Positions 38,516 to 47,849 of a stretch of DNA of 64,000 bases are shown here, in pieces. The stretch comes from Saprospiraceae bacterium (GTDB lineage Bacteria; Bacteroidota; Bacteroidia; Chitinophagales; Saprospiraceae). How positions within the stretch are numbered: the first letter of the stretch is position 1; each line of letters opens with the position of its first letter. The position numbers were made by a program, and so were the translations under genes. The DNA lies in assembly GCA_013001595.1 (NCBI GenBank), contig JABDMH010000008.1, positions 1-64,000 of the forward strand, given 5' to 3'. The notes below the pieces were generated by a model, which saw only the letters and a program-made list of their open reading frames with translations, was not told where the DNA came from and searched no databases.

Positions 38516-39460
38516 ATGTTTGTAATTTATAGAAAAAAAAGCAGTAGAATTGCTACCTTATGCGGGGAAGAATTTATTGAATGTCATTGCAGATTTGATG
38601 TTGGTTTGAAACTACGGCTAATAGATAGAAGCTTAGGGCACAAGAGGCCCTTCGTCGTTAAAGAAAAGCGCTATCCTAATTTCTTGAAGATCTGGCATTA
38701 CCATCCCGAACTGGAATTGGTAGTGATCAAGGAAAGTGTAGGTACTCGGTTTGTTGGGGATGGTATTGAAAAATTTAGGCCAAATGAGGTAGTATTGATT
38801 GGAAAGAACTTACCACACATGTGGCAAAATGATGAAGAGTATTTTCAACCCAACTCCGGATTAATGGCATCAGCCTTGAGCATCCATTTCAGAGAGGATT
38901 TTGTGGGTAGTGAATTCTTGCAGCATTCTTCCGCTCAACATCTTTTAGAGCTATTTGCAAGAGCTAAGAGAGGCATCAAGTTTAACAACTTGCGTTTTCC
39001 TGTTCAATCAGCAATCCAGCAGTTGATGCAGGAAAAAGATGACTTTCAAAAGCTAATCAAACTTCTGTTGATATTACATCAACTGGCAAAACATAGTGAC
39101 ACTTCCTTCCTATCAAGTGAAGGCTACTCGAATACCAGAATCAGTGAGGTGTCGGATAGCATACATGAGTACATCTTCGAAAACTTCAATCGCCCTATTC
39201 GTCTGGAGGATATTGCGGCTATTGCAGGAATGAACACCTCTGCGTTTAGCCGCTATTTTAAGAGGATTCATCGTAAGACTTTCTCCAGATATTTGATTGA
39301 AATACGCATTGGATATGCCTGTAAATTGTTGATGGAGAATAAGAAAAGTATAAGTTCCATCTGTTACGAATCTGGTTTCAACAATTTATCCAATTTTAAT
39401 AAGCAATTTCTGAAAGTAAAACAGATGAACCCTTCACAGTATATTCGCCTACATCGATAA
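38516..39460 (+). CDS. AraC-family transcriptional regulator
   Basis: 314 residues from the ATG. An N-terminal cupin-like sensor (FLKIWHYHPELELVVIKESVGTRFVGD ... EVVLIGKNLPHMWQND) is followed by a C-terminal double helix-turn-helix (PIRLEDIAAIAGMNTSAFSRYFKRIHRKTFSRYLIEIRIGYACKLLMENKKSISSICYESGFNNLSNFNKQFLKVKQMNPSQYI). The first 30 residues do not look like the family; a TTG at 38606 gives the usual start MKLRLIDRSLG and is probably the true one. The sensor type usually binds a sugar or sugar derivative. The divergent position makes susC and its operon the likely target, inferred from context. Confidence 0.88.
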   Translation: MFVIYRKKSSRIATLCGEEFIECHCRFDVGLKLRLIDRSLGHKRPFVVKEKRYPNFLKIWHYHPELELVVIKESVGTRFVGDGIEKFRPNEVVLIGKNLPHMWQNDEEYFQPNSGLMASALSIHFREDFVGSEFLQHSSAQHLLELFARAKRGIKFNNLRFPVQSAIQQLMQEKDDFQKLIKLLLILHQLAKHSDTSFLSSEGYSNTRISEVSDSIHEYIFENFNRPIRLEDIAAIAGMNTSAFSRYFKRIHRKTFSRYLIEIRIGYACKLLMENKKSISSICYESGFNNLSNFNKQFLKVKQMNPSQYIRLHR

Positions 39461-39839
39461 GGAGTTTTTTTACGACCTATTTCAGATTTAGTGAGTTGCA
39501 GTAGTGCAAGTGCTTAAAGGTAATGACACAAGTGACTTTCTATCAATCTAAAATTTGTGTTCTAAGGGACATCTGAAAAGCCTCATCAAGGATCTAATAT
39601 TCCTTTTGTATGGATAATAGATCTGGGATCGGTTGAGCTTTACCCTGGGATTGGCTGGATTTCTGCGTAAAAACCATAGCAGTCCTCCATGATGATTAAC
39701 ATTAAATGATCTGGCAGGTGCACAGATCATCGCCACTAAGTATGATTGTGACTAACGAATATGCTACTCGGGAGTAGGGTTGTTGGTACGATTCGTGCAA
39801 CTAGGAACAATGGACAGCCTTAGGCCTAGATTTGCTCGT
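39461..39839. other. intergenic region with a hairpin
   Basis: 379 bases without a supported gene. A perfect 8-base inverted repeat, ATGATCTG / CAGATCAT with a 9-base loop, lies at 39706-39730, about 110 bases before the S15 gene. It has no T-run, so an operator or leader structure is more likely than a terminator. The remainder shows nothing recognisable. Confidence 0.4.
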
Positions 39840-41732
39840 ATGAAAAAGATCCTAGTCTATTTTCTAGTATTTGTCGTAGGCGTGATGGACGCTCAATCGC
39901 CCATTACAATGGAAATTCCAATGCGAGATGGAAAAATGCTTGCTGGGGATTTATACCTTCCTAGTGCTACCAGTCGATTTCCCACACTTTTTGTCTTTAC
40001 ACCCTATGGTAAATTCTTTTACTCACTGAATGGGCTTCCTCTTGGAATAGATAAAATTGCTGACAGTGATTATGCCATCGTGATCGTCGATTGGCGATGT
40101 AGATTTGCTTCTCTCTCGGCATGTGCCACTGGATCAACTAATGGAGAAGATGGCTACGATGTAATCGAGTGGATCGCTGAGCAACCATGGTCAAATGGAA
40201 AGGTTGGAATGTATGGACCATCGGCATTGGGGAATGTGCAATTCCAGACCGCTCGCGAGCAACCTCCAAGTCTTGTGGCTTGTGTACCAGAAGTAGCAGC
40301 ACCACATTTTTCTTACGACCAATATTATCAGGGAGGCATACTTAAACTGGCCAGTGTACAGACATTAGATCTGCTTTTTGGTTTTGTAGGTCCAATAGTC
40401 AACTCACCGTACTTTAATTTCTTCTGGGAGATTGCTGAAAATGGTAGTATGTATCCAGAAAGGATTGATATTCCCATGTTGCTGGTCGGAGGTTGGTTTG
40501 ATCACAATGTCGATCAATTGGTGCGATTTACGGATACCTTATACAGTAGCTCACAGGAAATGGTGCGCGATCAACATAGAACTTTGATTGGCCCTTGGGT
40601 ACATGGAGGCGCTGGCCAAGCAAATGTAGGTAGTGCTGTCCAAGGTGATCTATTTTTTCCTGAAGCGGAAGGCTTCAACACAGAGTTTGCTTTGGAGTTT
40701 TTCAATTATCACCTGCGTGAGCAAGATAATGGGTGGAACAATCGCGCTCGAATAACATACTTTCAGATGGGAGAGGATGCTTGGGTCGAATCAGTTTCTT
40801 GGCCACCATCTGCTGCTGAACGGCAGCACTATTTTTTGCATAGTGACATGGGCATACGTAAAGAACCTCCACCAGAAACAGGCGCTCATGTCAGTTTCAC
40901 GTATAATCCCGAGGATCCCTCACCGACTGTTGGCGGAAAGACTTTGAATCTAAGTTTAGTTCAGGGACCGCTAGACCAGCGTGAGTTGGTCGAGGCACGT
41001 GATGATGCTTTAATCTTTAGCACGGAGGCATTGAGTGAAAACTTAGCTGTTGTTGGCAAGATCGATGTTAAGTTATTCGTTTCCTCCAACCGTCCTGACA
41101 CAGACTTTGCGGTTCGAATTACGGATGTGTATCCAGATGGCCGATCCATCTTGCTACTGGATGATATTCAACGGATGCGATTTCGCAATGGATTTACGAC
41201 CCGAGATACAGCCTTTATGGAACCTGATGAGGTATATAATATCACACTAACCCTTGATGATATTGCCCATACCTTTGGGCCTGGTCATCGTTTACGTCTC
41301 ATTATCACATCCTCCAATTATCCGCAGTATAACCGAAATATGAATACCGGTGGACAGATGCATCCGGATGGAAATATGGATACATTGGTTCATGCTCTGG
41401 TGGCAAGAAATTCTGTATTTATGGAAAGCCAAGCCGCCTCTGCTCTCATTCTTCCCATTTTATCCAATCCAACGGTATATGTCTTCAACCACAGTACGCA
41501 AATACTGAACGTATCTCCTAATCCGGCAAGGGATCAGATCAGTATTTCGGGTCTTCCAAAAGAGCGTGTAACGATGCAGCTTCATGATGCTAGAGGTATG
41601 CATATAGGCTCAATATCTACAGCTGGTTTTGACGAAGAGAACATAGATATTTCCTTCTTGCCAAAAGGTCTTTATGTCCTACAAGTAGTTTCCAAGTCAT
41701 CGTACTATTTGGCGAAGTTTATGGTGTATTGA
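39840..41732 (+). CDS. secreted S15 (CocE/NonD-type) hydrolase with T9SS sorting tail
   Basis: About 630 residues from the ATG at 39840 (MKKILVYFLVFVVGVMDAQ, clean signal peptide); ATGs upstream are rejected because they precede the signal. The alpha/beta-hydrolase domain has the nucleophile motif G-P-S128-A-L-G after WSNGKVGMY, the YxV/D strand VIVDWRCRFAS, the acid in GGWFDHNVD and the His in IGPWVHGG. The X-Pro dipeptidyl-peptidase C-terminal jelly-roll follows (DVKLFVSSNRPDTDFAVRITDVYPDG). The last ~75 residues are a Por sorting domain (LNVSPNPARDQISI ... LPKGLYVLQVV). It is therefore a surface or extracellular acyl-ester or peptide hydrolase. Substrate is unknown; a glycan ester is plausible from context. 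Confidence 0.87.
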   Translation: MKKILVYFLVFVVGVMDAQSPITMEIPMRDGKMLAGDLYLPSATSRFPTLFVFTPYGKFFYSLNGLPLGIDKIADSDYAIVIVDWRCRFASLSACATGSTNGEDGYDVIEWIAEQPWSNGKVGMYGPSALGNVQFQTAREQPPSLVACVPEVAAPHFSYDQYYQGGILKLASVQTLDLLFGFVGPIVNSPYFNFFWEIAENGSMYPERIDIPMLLVGGWFDHNVDQLVRFTDTLYSSSQEMVRDQHRTLIGPWVHGGAGQANVGSAVQGDLFFPEAEGFNTEFALEFFNYHLREQDNGWNNRARITYFQMGEDAWVESVSWPPSAAERQHYFLHSDMGIRKEPPPETGAHVSFTYNPEDPSPTVGGKTLNLSLVQGPLDQRELVEARDDALIFSTEALSENLAVVGKIDVKLFVSSNRPDTDFAVRITDVYPDGRSILLLDDIQRMRFRNGFTTRDTAFMEPDEVYNITLTLDDIAHTFGPGHRLRLIITSSNYPQYNRNMNTGGQMHPDGNMDTLVHALVARNSVFMESQAASALILPILSNPTVYVFNHSTQILNVSPNPARDQISISGLPKERVTMQLHDARGMHIGSISTAGFDEENIDISFLPKGLYVLQVVSKSSYYLAKFMVY

Positions 41733-41884
41733 TGGACGCCTTTCGGACAGGTTTCTGAACAGAGGTCAGCACTTCTGTGAATCTTTTACCAATCAACAGC
41801 CCTTGCAGCACTGATCATTATCTCCTATTTTACGTGCTTAATTTAATTCCAATGTATATGCGATCACTTTGGATTTTGGAGTCT

Positions 41885-43840
41885 ATGAATAGGTCTCTTT
41901 GTCGAATTTTTGTTTCGTGTAGTATGGTAATGATGTTGTACATCAACCTTTCTGCCCAAGGAGATGTAATTGGTACCATAACCATTGAAAGTGGAGACTA
42001 TGAGCGATACAATACGCCTGTCTATGCGGATATCTCACATTTCAACCTAAATGCCAGTGATTCAATCTCACTGGTGGAGGTTGTGGATGGTCAGCGACAC
42101 TTGATCAGTTCACAAATTGATCGCAGTGACAGAACCATTCTGTGGTGGATCGTGCATGGAAAAACTTCAAGACAGCGTGTACGTCACTACGAAATTGTGG
42201 CTGGGATGGATGGGGAATCCAAGTCAATGGAATCCACTGATAACACAATGACATTGATCATAAAACAGGAGGAGACGCCTGTGTTTGCTTATCAATATGG
42301 GAAGGCTCCGGTTCCAGAGGGGGTCTCAGAGATCTTCAGTAGGGCTGGCTACATTCATCCACTTTGGTCTCCGGCCGGTCAAATATTAACAAGAATTCAA
42401 CCTCCTGATCACTATCACCACTATGGAATTTGGAATCCATGGACCCATACGGAATACAAAGGTAGGGAAGTCGATTTTTGGAATTTAGCGAAAGATCAAG
42501 GTCGCGTTGATGTGTCAGGAAAACCTGCAGTCAATACGGGATCTATTTATGGAGAGATCTCAACTGTGCATAGGCATATAGTTCATGCAGATAGCCAATA
42601 CACAAAAGAGACAGAGGTGCTTCGCGAAGAGTTGAGCCTACGGGCTTGGAATATTGACCCAGGTCAAAGGGCGTGGCTTGTGGATGTATCTTCCACACTC
42701 AATTGCAGCAGTAGTGATCCCCTGACAATCAAAGCATATCGCTACCAGGGATTCGGTTTTCGTGCTCGTGAGAATTGGAATGATGAAAATCTCCATATGC
42801 TGACCTCCGAAGGGTATGATAAGAGTACGGGTAATGCCACTCGAGCAAAGTGGTGTAAGGTCAGTGGGCCTACGGACAACGGTATGGCAGGTATATCCTT
42901 TATGACCCACCCAGAAAACTACAATTACCCGGAGCAATTACGCATTTGGCCCACAGGAGCTAATGAAGGTGAGGAGAATGTATTTGTGAATTTTAACCCT
43001 GCCCAAGATCGCGATTGGATCATCCACCCGGGGAAGGACAAGGTGTTAAAATATCGCATGTTGGTATATGATGGTACCATCGATAGCCTAACCGCAGAAA
43101 GGTACTGGCATGATTTTGCTCATCCACCAAGTGTGCAGATCCAGAAGCTTACACCGCTGCAAGGAAAGCGGATCTTGGTTTATACCAGAAATGGAGAGGG
43201 CTATAGACATGAGAATATTCCATTCACCATTAAAGCTTTGACAAAGCTGGGAACTGAACATGGCTTCGCGGTCGATGCTACTGAGGATGCAGGTGTTTTT
43301 ACACCTGCGAATTTAGCACGCTACGATGCACTCATATTCTCTAATACCAATAATAAGATTTTTGATACTGAAGGGCAGCGGACCGCTCTACAGAGCTACA
43401 TCAGGAAAGGTGGAGGGTTTGTGGGTATTCACATCGCATCTGGCTCTGAAAGAGATTGGCCATGGTATTGGAAGATGATTGGTGGTACTTTTTTCCGGCA
43501 TCCGAAGAAGCAAGTATTCTCAGTAGATGTAGTCGACAAGGCCCACCCCTCCACATATTTTCTTCCTGAGAGATGGGAAACTAAAGATGAATGTTACTTT
43601 CACAAGCACTACAATCCAACTGCTCATGTGTTATTAACTGCTGACTTGGCTACGGTTGAGGATGATAAGAAGGAGGACTACCCGGGAGATACTTTTGGAA
43701 ATGCACTTCCCATAGCATGGTGTAATACCTTCGATGGAGGTAGACAGTGGTTCACCGCCTTAGGCCATGATGCCGAACGATATGAAGATCCACAATTTAT
43801 GCGCCATATTCTCGGAGGCATTCAGTGGGTGATAGAATGA
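41885..43840 (+). CDS. DUF6807 (PmoA-like) - ThuA fusion, secreted
   Basis: About 651 residues from the ATG at 41885 (MNRSLCRIFVSCSMVMMLYINLSAQ, signal peptide). The first part (about 25-410) is a DUF6807/PmoA-like domain: GKAPVPEGVSEIFSRAGYIHPLWSPAGQ and the His cluster PPDHYHHYGIWNPWTHTEYKGREVDFW. The last ~230 residues form a ThuA/trehalose-utilisation class-I amidotransferase-like domain (RILVYTRNGEGYRHENIPFTIKAL ... YDALIFSNTNN ... YIRKGGGFVGIHIASGSERDWPWYWKMIGGTF). ThuA proteins accompany 3-keto-sugar metabolism with Gfo/Idh/MocA oxidoreductases, and such a gene follows 123 bases downstream. The role is inferred as periplasmic modification of a sugar. Confidence 0.82.
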   Translation: MNRSLCRIFVSCSMVMMLYINLSAQGDVIGTITIESGDYERYNTPVYADISHFNLNASDSISLVEVVDGQRHLISSQIDRSDRTILWWIVHGKTSRQRVRHYEIVAGMDGESKSMESTDNTMTLIIKQEETPVFAYQYGKAPVPEGVSEIFSRAGYIHPLWSPAGQILTRIQPPDHYHHYGIWNPWTHTEYKGREVDFWNLAKDQGRVDVSGKPAVNTGSIYGEISTVHRHIVHADSQYTKETEVLREELSLRAWNIDPGQRAWLVDVSSTLNCSSSDPLTIKAYRYQGFGFRARENWNDENLHMLTSEGYDKSTGNATRAKWCKVSGPTDNGMAGISFMTHPENYNYPEQLRIWPTGANEGEENVFVNFNPAQDRDWIIHPGKDKVLKYRMLVYDGTIDSLTAERYWHDFAHPPSVQIQKLTPLQGKRILVYTRNGEGYRHENIPFTIKALTKLGTEHGFAVDATEDAGVFTPANLARYDALIFSNTNNKIFDTEGQRTALQSYIRKGGGFVGIHIASGSERDWPWYWKMIGGTFFRHPKKQVFSVDVVDKAHPSTYFLPERWETKDECYFHKHYNPTAHVLLTADLATVEDDKKEDYPGDTFGNALPIAWCNTFDGGRQWFTALGHDAERYEDPQFMRHILGGIQWVIE

Positions 43841-43963
43841 ACCGCCCAAGATTTTTTGGTATTTTGAAGTGGAATCATATGCAACATCTGGAGAGATAAG
43901 AAATCTACCTTTTTACCAATAATTTGGTGAGAACAACTAAAGCACTTTAATTAAAAACTAAAT

Positions 43964-45367
43964 ATGAACAAGCACCAAGCGCCTACATTGAGCCGACGAT
44001 CTTACTTGAAAAGATCAGCCCTAGCTACTTCCGGACTTTTGGTTCCGACCATCGTTCCGGCTTCTGTTGTATTTGGAAAGAATGCACCAAGTGACAAGAT
44101 CAATATTGGTCAGATCGGTTGCGGTCGGATTGCACGTTCACATGACCTGCCAGACACTATGAAATATGATGTAGCACGCATAGTGGCAGTCGCGGATTGT
44201 GATAAGAAGAGGGCGGAGGAGTGTAAAGAGCTGGTAGAAAATTGGTATAAGACCAATCGAGGTTCGGAGAAAATGGTAGATGTAAAGGTCTATCAAGATT
44301 ATCGGGAGATGCTATTAGATCCAGCCATCGATGCAGTGATGATAAGTACGCCTGATCATTGGCATGCCCAGCCAGCTATAGAGTCGGCTCTTGCCGGAAA
44401 GGATGTGTATTTACAAAAGCCCACTTCACTCACAGTTGCAGAAGGGCGTGCGATGGCAGATTGTATTCGGCAGAAGGGCACCATTCTACAGGTGGGTACG
44501 CAGCAAAGATCAAGCGCACAATTTCGCATTGCTGCTGAATTGGTTCGCAATGGTCGTATTGGCCGGTTGCACACCGTAAGGATCGGGTTGCCTGGAGATC
44601 CTCCTGGACCTCCCGAACCGATGATGCCTGTACCCAAAAACCTGGATTATGATATGTGGTTGGGATCGACGCCAGAGACCTTCTATACCAAAAATGGGGT
44701 GCACCCCCATGAGGGTTATTCTAGACCAGGCTGGTTAAGGCGCGAACAATTTGGTGCCGGCATGATTACAGGTTGGGGCCAACATCACATCGACTCTGCT
44801 TATTGGGGTATGAATACGGAATATACAGGTCCAGTCGAAGTGTCGGCTGTTGCGGAATTTCCGCGAAGTGGCCTTTGGGATGTCCATGGTGATTTCATGG
44901 TTAAACTGCGCTACGAAGATGACATTTCCATGTATATAAGTGGAGGATATACCAATGGCATTAGATATGAGGGTACGGACGGTTGGATCTTTGTCTCTCG
45001 CGGCAACTACCAGGCTACAGCGAGTGATCCCGTGGCTCAGGAGGCAAGTGCCAAAGCTTTAGACGCGAGTGAAAGATCGATACTGACTTCTGAAATTCAA
45101 GATTCCGAAACAAAGCTCTATGTCAGTGAAGATCAGCACGGAAACTGGTTGGATTGCATCAAATCTCGAGAAGCTCCGATTTCTACTGCGGAGGTCGGAC
45201 ATCGCGTTTGCACAACCTGCTTGATTAGCCACATTGCTATGAAATTGCCACGAAAATTGCAGTGGGATCCAGCAAATGAAAGATTCAGGGAAGATGATGA
45301 AGCTAATGCCATGTTGAGCCGCACTCAGCGAGCACCGTGGGGATATGAAAACATCGATATGGGATGA
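43964..45367 (+). CDS. exported Gfo/Idh/MocA-family oxidoreductase
   Basis: 467 residues. SRRSYLKRSALATSGLLVPTIVPA at the N-terminus is a twin-arginine-type signal, so the enzyme is exported folded with its nicotinamide cofactor, as glucose-fructose oxidoreductase is. The Rossmann motif is IGQIGCGRIA (48-57). The usual EKP is QKPTS (151-155), a common variant in this exported subgroup. The active-site-like His lies in GWGQHHIDSAYWGM. It probably oxidises or epimerises a sugar in the periplasm using a tightly bound NAD(P). It follows the DUF6807-ThuA gene on the same strand, which supports a shared 3-keto-sugar pathway. Confidence 0.88.
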   Translation: MNKHQAPTLSRRSYLKRSALATSGLLVPTIVPASVVFGKNAPSDKINIGQIGCGRIARSHDLPDTMKYDVARIVAVADCDKKRAEECKELVENWYKTNRGSEKMVDVKVYQDYREMLLDPAIDAVMISTPDHWHAQPAIESALAGKDVYLQKPTSLTVAEGRAMADCIRQKGTILQVGTQQRSSAQFRIAAELVRNGRIGRLHTVRIGLPGDPPGPPEPMMPVPKNLDYDMWLGSTPETFYTKNGVHPHEGYSRPGWLRREQFGAGMITGWGQHHIDSAYWGMNTEYTGPVEVSAVAEFPRSGLWDVHGDFMVKLRYEDDISMYISGGYTNGIRYEGTDGWIFVSRGNYQATASDPVAQEASAKALDASERSILTSEIQDSETKLYVSEDQHGNWLDCIKSREAPISTAEVGHRVCTTCLISHIAMKLPRKLQWDPANERFREDDEANAMLSRTQRAPWGYENIDMG

Positions 45368-45454
45368 TCTAATTCTACTTTTTGTAAGCTTTTCGTGTGT
45401 TTAAGAGGCCCACATCGTATTGATAACAAATTGAAGCTTTCAACGTTAAAACCT

Positions 45455-45484
45455 TTTGAAAATACCGAATTCGGCATAGATTTG
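45455..45484 (+). promoter_or_regulatory. Bacteroidota-type promoter of the M23 gene
   Basis: TTTG (45455-45458), an 18-base spacer and TAGATTTG (45477-45484) match the consensus exactly, 27 bases before the GTG start. The position supports the GTG as the true start, because the following ATG would give a longer leader and a poorer signal peptide. Confidence 0.7.
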
Positions 45485-45511
45485 GTAGCATTTTAGCCAA
45501 CAATTGACCGT

Positions 45512-46591
45512 GTGTTGACATCTTTAGGACCATCGAGGCAGTCAGCAATAATGCTGCTGATTTCTTCTCTTATATACTCAAATTCTGTGCACGCGCAGGG
45601 GCCTGCAGCTATGGCAGCGTCGCTCAGCCTAGGTAGTGCGCTCGATTTTGGAGCCAACTATCTAATGGCACCTCTGGCCGATTCTACCAGCTCAGCGTCT
45701 GCAATCTGGGACTTCGCCGATTGGGAAACACGAAGATTTAATCCATACAAGGCCGAGGATGTAAAGTTTCCCATTCAGATTGACTTTGCAGATTCGACGT
45801 TTGCCTTGCCAATGGCAAGAAAGATGGTAGTAACTTCTCGGTATGGTTGGCGCAATGGAGAACTTCATCGTGGCATTGATCTTGACCTCATCACTGGTGA
45901 TGATGTATATGCATTATTAGGAGGTAAGGTTAGGTATGTGAAATACCATACAGGCCATGGCAAGACCGTGGTCATTAGGCATGCCAATGGACTCGAGACC
46001 GTTTATGCGCACTTGTCCAAACAATTGGTTAAGGTAAACGATATTGTGAAGAAGGGTCATTTAATTGGCAAAGGAGGTACCAGTGGTAATGCTAGGGGAA
46101 GCCATCTGCACCTAGAAGTACGTTTTCAGGGTCGCACGCTGAACCCAGAATCCTTCTTTGATTTTACGAAGAGCGATCACATCAGAGCCAAGCGCCTTTG
46201 GGTTACAAAGGCCTATGCCAATCCCAGAAATTACTCATCGGTACGACCTTCAAGACTACCCGTTTTGACTAACTATCCGACACCAAAAATTGAAAAACCT
46301 AAGTCAGAGGTGGCGGTAAAAGAAAAGCCGATTCCCAGGGAGGGAGCGGATCAATCAATCCAGCCCAAGAAAGAGATTCCAATAGAAGTAGCATCACAAG
46401 AGCCAAAAAGATTGTCAATTAACGGCAATGTGAAGTATAATCAGAAAAATCCATATGTTATTAAATATGGAGATACGCTATACAGTCTGGCAAGGGCTCA
46501 TCATACCACAGTCGATGGCATTTGTAAGGAAAACGGCATTCCAGATGCCTTTAAAATCAAAGTAGGTCAAAAGGTAATTCTTGATTTTTGA
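45512..46591 (+). CDS. M23-family peptidoglycan endopeptidase with LysM domain
   Basis: 359 residues from a GTG start. A signal peptide (about 1-28, SNSVHAQ) is followed by a lysostaphin-type M23 domain (about 105-215). The zinc ligands H119 and D123 lie in LHRGIDLD and H200 in GSHLHLEVR; the catalytic His167 is in VYAHLSK. A Pro/Lys/Glu-rich linker leads to a C-terminal LysM domain (about 312-358, YVIKYGDTLYSLARAHHTTVDGICKENG). It cleaves cross-links in murein outside the inner membrane for growth or cell separation. The complete set of zinc residues argues for activity, in contrast to degenerate EnvC-like activators. It is convergent with the sqr gene. Confidence 0.92.
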   Translation: MLTSLGPSRQSAIMLLISSLIYSNSVHAQGPAAMAASLSLGSALDFGANYLMAPLADSTSSASAIWDFADWETRRFNPYKAEDVKFPIQIDFADSTFALPMARKMVVTSRYGWRNGELHRGIDLDLITGDDVYALLGGKVRYVKYHTGHGKTVVIRHANGLETVYAHLSKQLVKVNDIVKKGHLIGKGGTSGNARGSHLHLEVRFQGRTLNPESFFDFTKSDHIRAKRLWVTKAYANPRNYSSVRPSRLPVLTNYPTPKIEKPKSEVAVKEKPIPREGADQSIQPKKEIPIEVASQEPKRLSINGNVKYNQKNPYVIKYGDTLYSLARAHHTTVDGICKENGIPDAFKIKVGQKVILDF

Positions 46592-46604
46592 ACCCATCCC
46601 TGAA

Positions 46605-47849
46605 CTAGACATCTTTACCCTTCATCATTTTATTCCAATAGAGATAAGGTAGTACATATTTCTTTAGTATCCAAAGCCTCCAGTGTTCCTTAGCAGAGTC
46701 AAAAACGAGCATCTGTTTTAGTTTGGGATCAGGTGTAAATTTATTGTCATAGTCGAATTCAGCCAAAACCATTTTACCATATCCCGTGATTAAGGGACAT
46801 GAGGAGTATCCATTGTATTTTCTATCAGTCAATAGATCTTGATCCATCAATTTCATAATATTCGCCACAACTATGGGTGCCTGTTTTCTAATGGCTGCCC
46901 CTGTTTTTGCTGTTGGCAATCCAGCAACATCTCCCAATCCAAATATATTTTTGAAAGTATTATGTTGCAAAGTCTGATGATCTACATCTACCCATCCGTC
47001 TTGATTGGAGAGACTCGAGTTTTTTATAAAGTCAGGAGGTGATTGTGGTGGTGCTAAGTGCATCATATCATAATGGATACCAATCAATCCATTTTCTCGA
47101 AACTCTTCAACCTCTTTGTGATTATATTCTTTCTCATGATCTGCCATTTTGTACCATGCAATCTTTTTATTGGCATCCACACGGACAAGTTCATAACCAA
47201 AGCGGAGATTGATATCATGTCTATCCACTACCTTCATTAAAGTAGATGCTATACGTGGGATACCAAAGATCACCGTACCTGGCGTGGCAAATATGATGTT
47301 TGATTTGTCGGCCAGATTCGACCGTCGTATATGATCCGCTGCGAGGTACATGATCTTTTGGGGTGCCCCTCCACATTTGATGGGAGTTGTAGGTTGGGTA
47401 AATAGTGCCGTACCTCCCTTGAAGTTCTTCAACACTTCCCAGGTATGCTCAGGGTCTGTGTAATTACTGCAAACTTGGTCTTTGTCCATAGCTTCTTCCA
47501 ACCCGTCCACCAGTGTAGGATCGATTTTTAGTCCTGGACAGACAACCAGATATTGATAGTTATATGACTCATTGCTGGCAGAAACCATAATATTTTGTTC
47601 TGGATCAAAGGAAGCAGCGTAATCCTTAATCCATTCTACACCCTGCGGTATCAAAGTTCCCATAGACCTTGCTGTGTCTGCAAAATCGTATGTGTTAGCT
47701 CCCACTAAGGTCCAGGCAGGCTGATAATAGTGCGTTTCCGACGGTTCGATCAATCCAATGGAAAGACTTGGTCTTGCTTTCTTTAATTGTGAAGCTACCA
47801 TAATGCCGGCTGTACCCCCACCGATGATCAGTACTTCGAATTTTTTCAT
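46605..47849 (-). CDS. sqr: sulfide:quinone oxidoreductase
   Basis: 414 residues of the two-dinucleotide-binding flavoprotein family. FAD motif GGGTAG (10-15); the redox cysteines C159 (TPIKCGGAPQKIMYLA) and C351 (NGYSSCPLITGYGK) match the mitochondrial-type SQR pattern; NIFGLGDVAGLPTAKTGAAIRKQ is the FAD-closing block. The C-terminal amphipathic stretch (WRLWILKKYVLPYLYWNKMM) suits peripheral membrane attachment. It oxidises sulfide to persulfide or polysulfide and reduces quinone, useful for detoxification or energy. It appears monocistronic. A symmetric TGTGA-N6-TCACA site lies 48 bases upstream of its start codon. Confidence 0.92.
   Translation of the reverse strand: MKKFEVLIIGGGTAGIMVASQLKKARPSLSIGLIEPSETHYYQPAWTLVGANTYDFADTARSMGTLIPQGVEWIKDYAASFDPEQNIMVSASNESYNYQYLVVCPGLKIDPTLVDGLEEAMDKDQVCSNYTDPEHTWEVLKNFKGGTALFTQPTTPIKCGGAPQKIMYLAADHIRRSNLADKSNIIFATPGTVIFGIPRIASTLMKVVDRHDINLRFGYELVRVDANKKIAWYKMADHEKEYNHKEVEEFRENGLIGIHYDMMHLAPPQSPPDFIKNSSLSNQDGWVDVDHQTLQHNTFKNIFGLGDVAGLPTAKTGAAIRKQAPIVVANIMKLMDQDLLTDRKYNGYSSCPLITGYGKMVLAEFDYDNKFTPDPKLKQMLVFDSAKEHWRLWILKKYVLPYLYWNKMMKGKDV

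Noticed and set aside
39548-39736. A 62-codon minus-strand frame in the gap before the S15 gene
   Set aside because: No hydrophobic signal, no motif, no neighbour on that strand; composition looks random.
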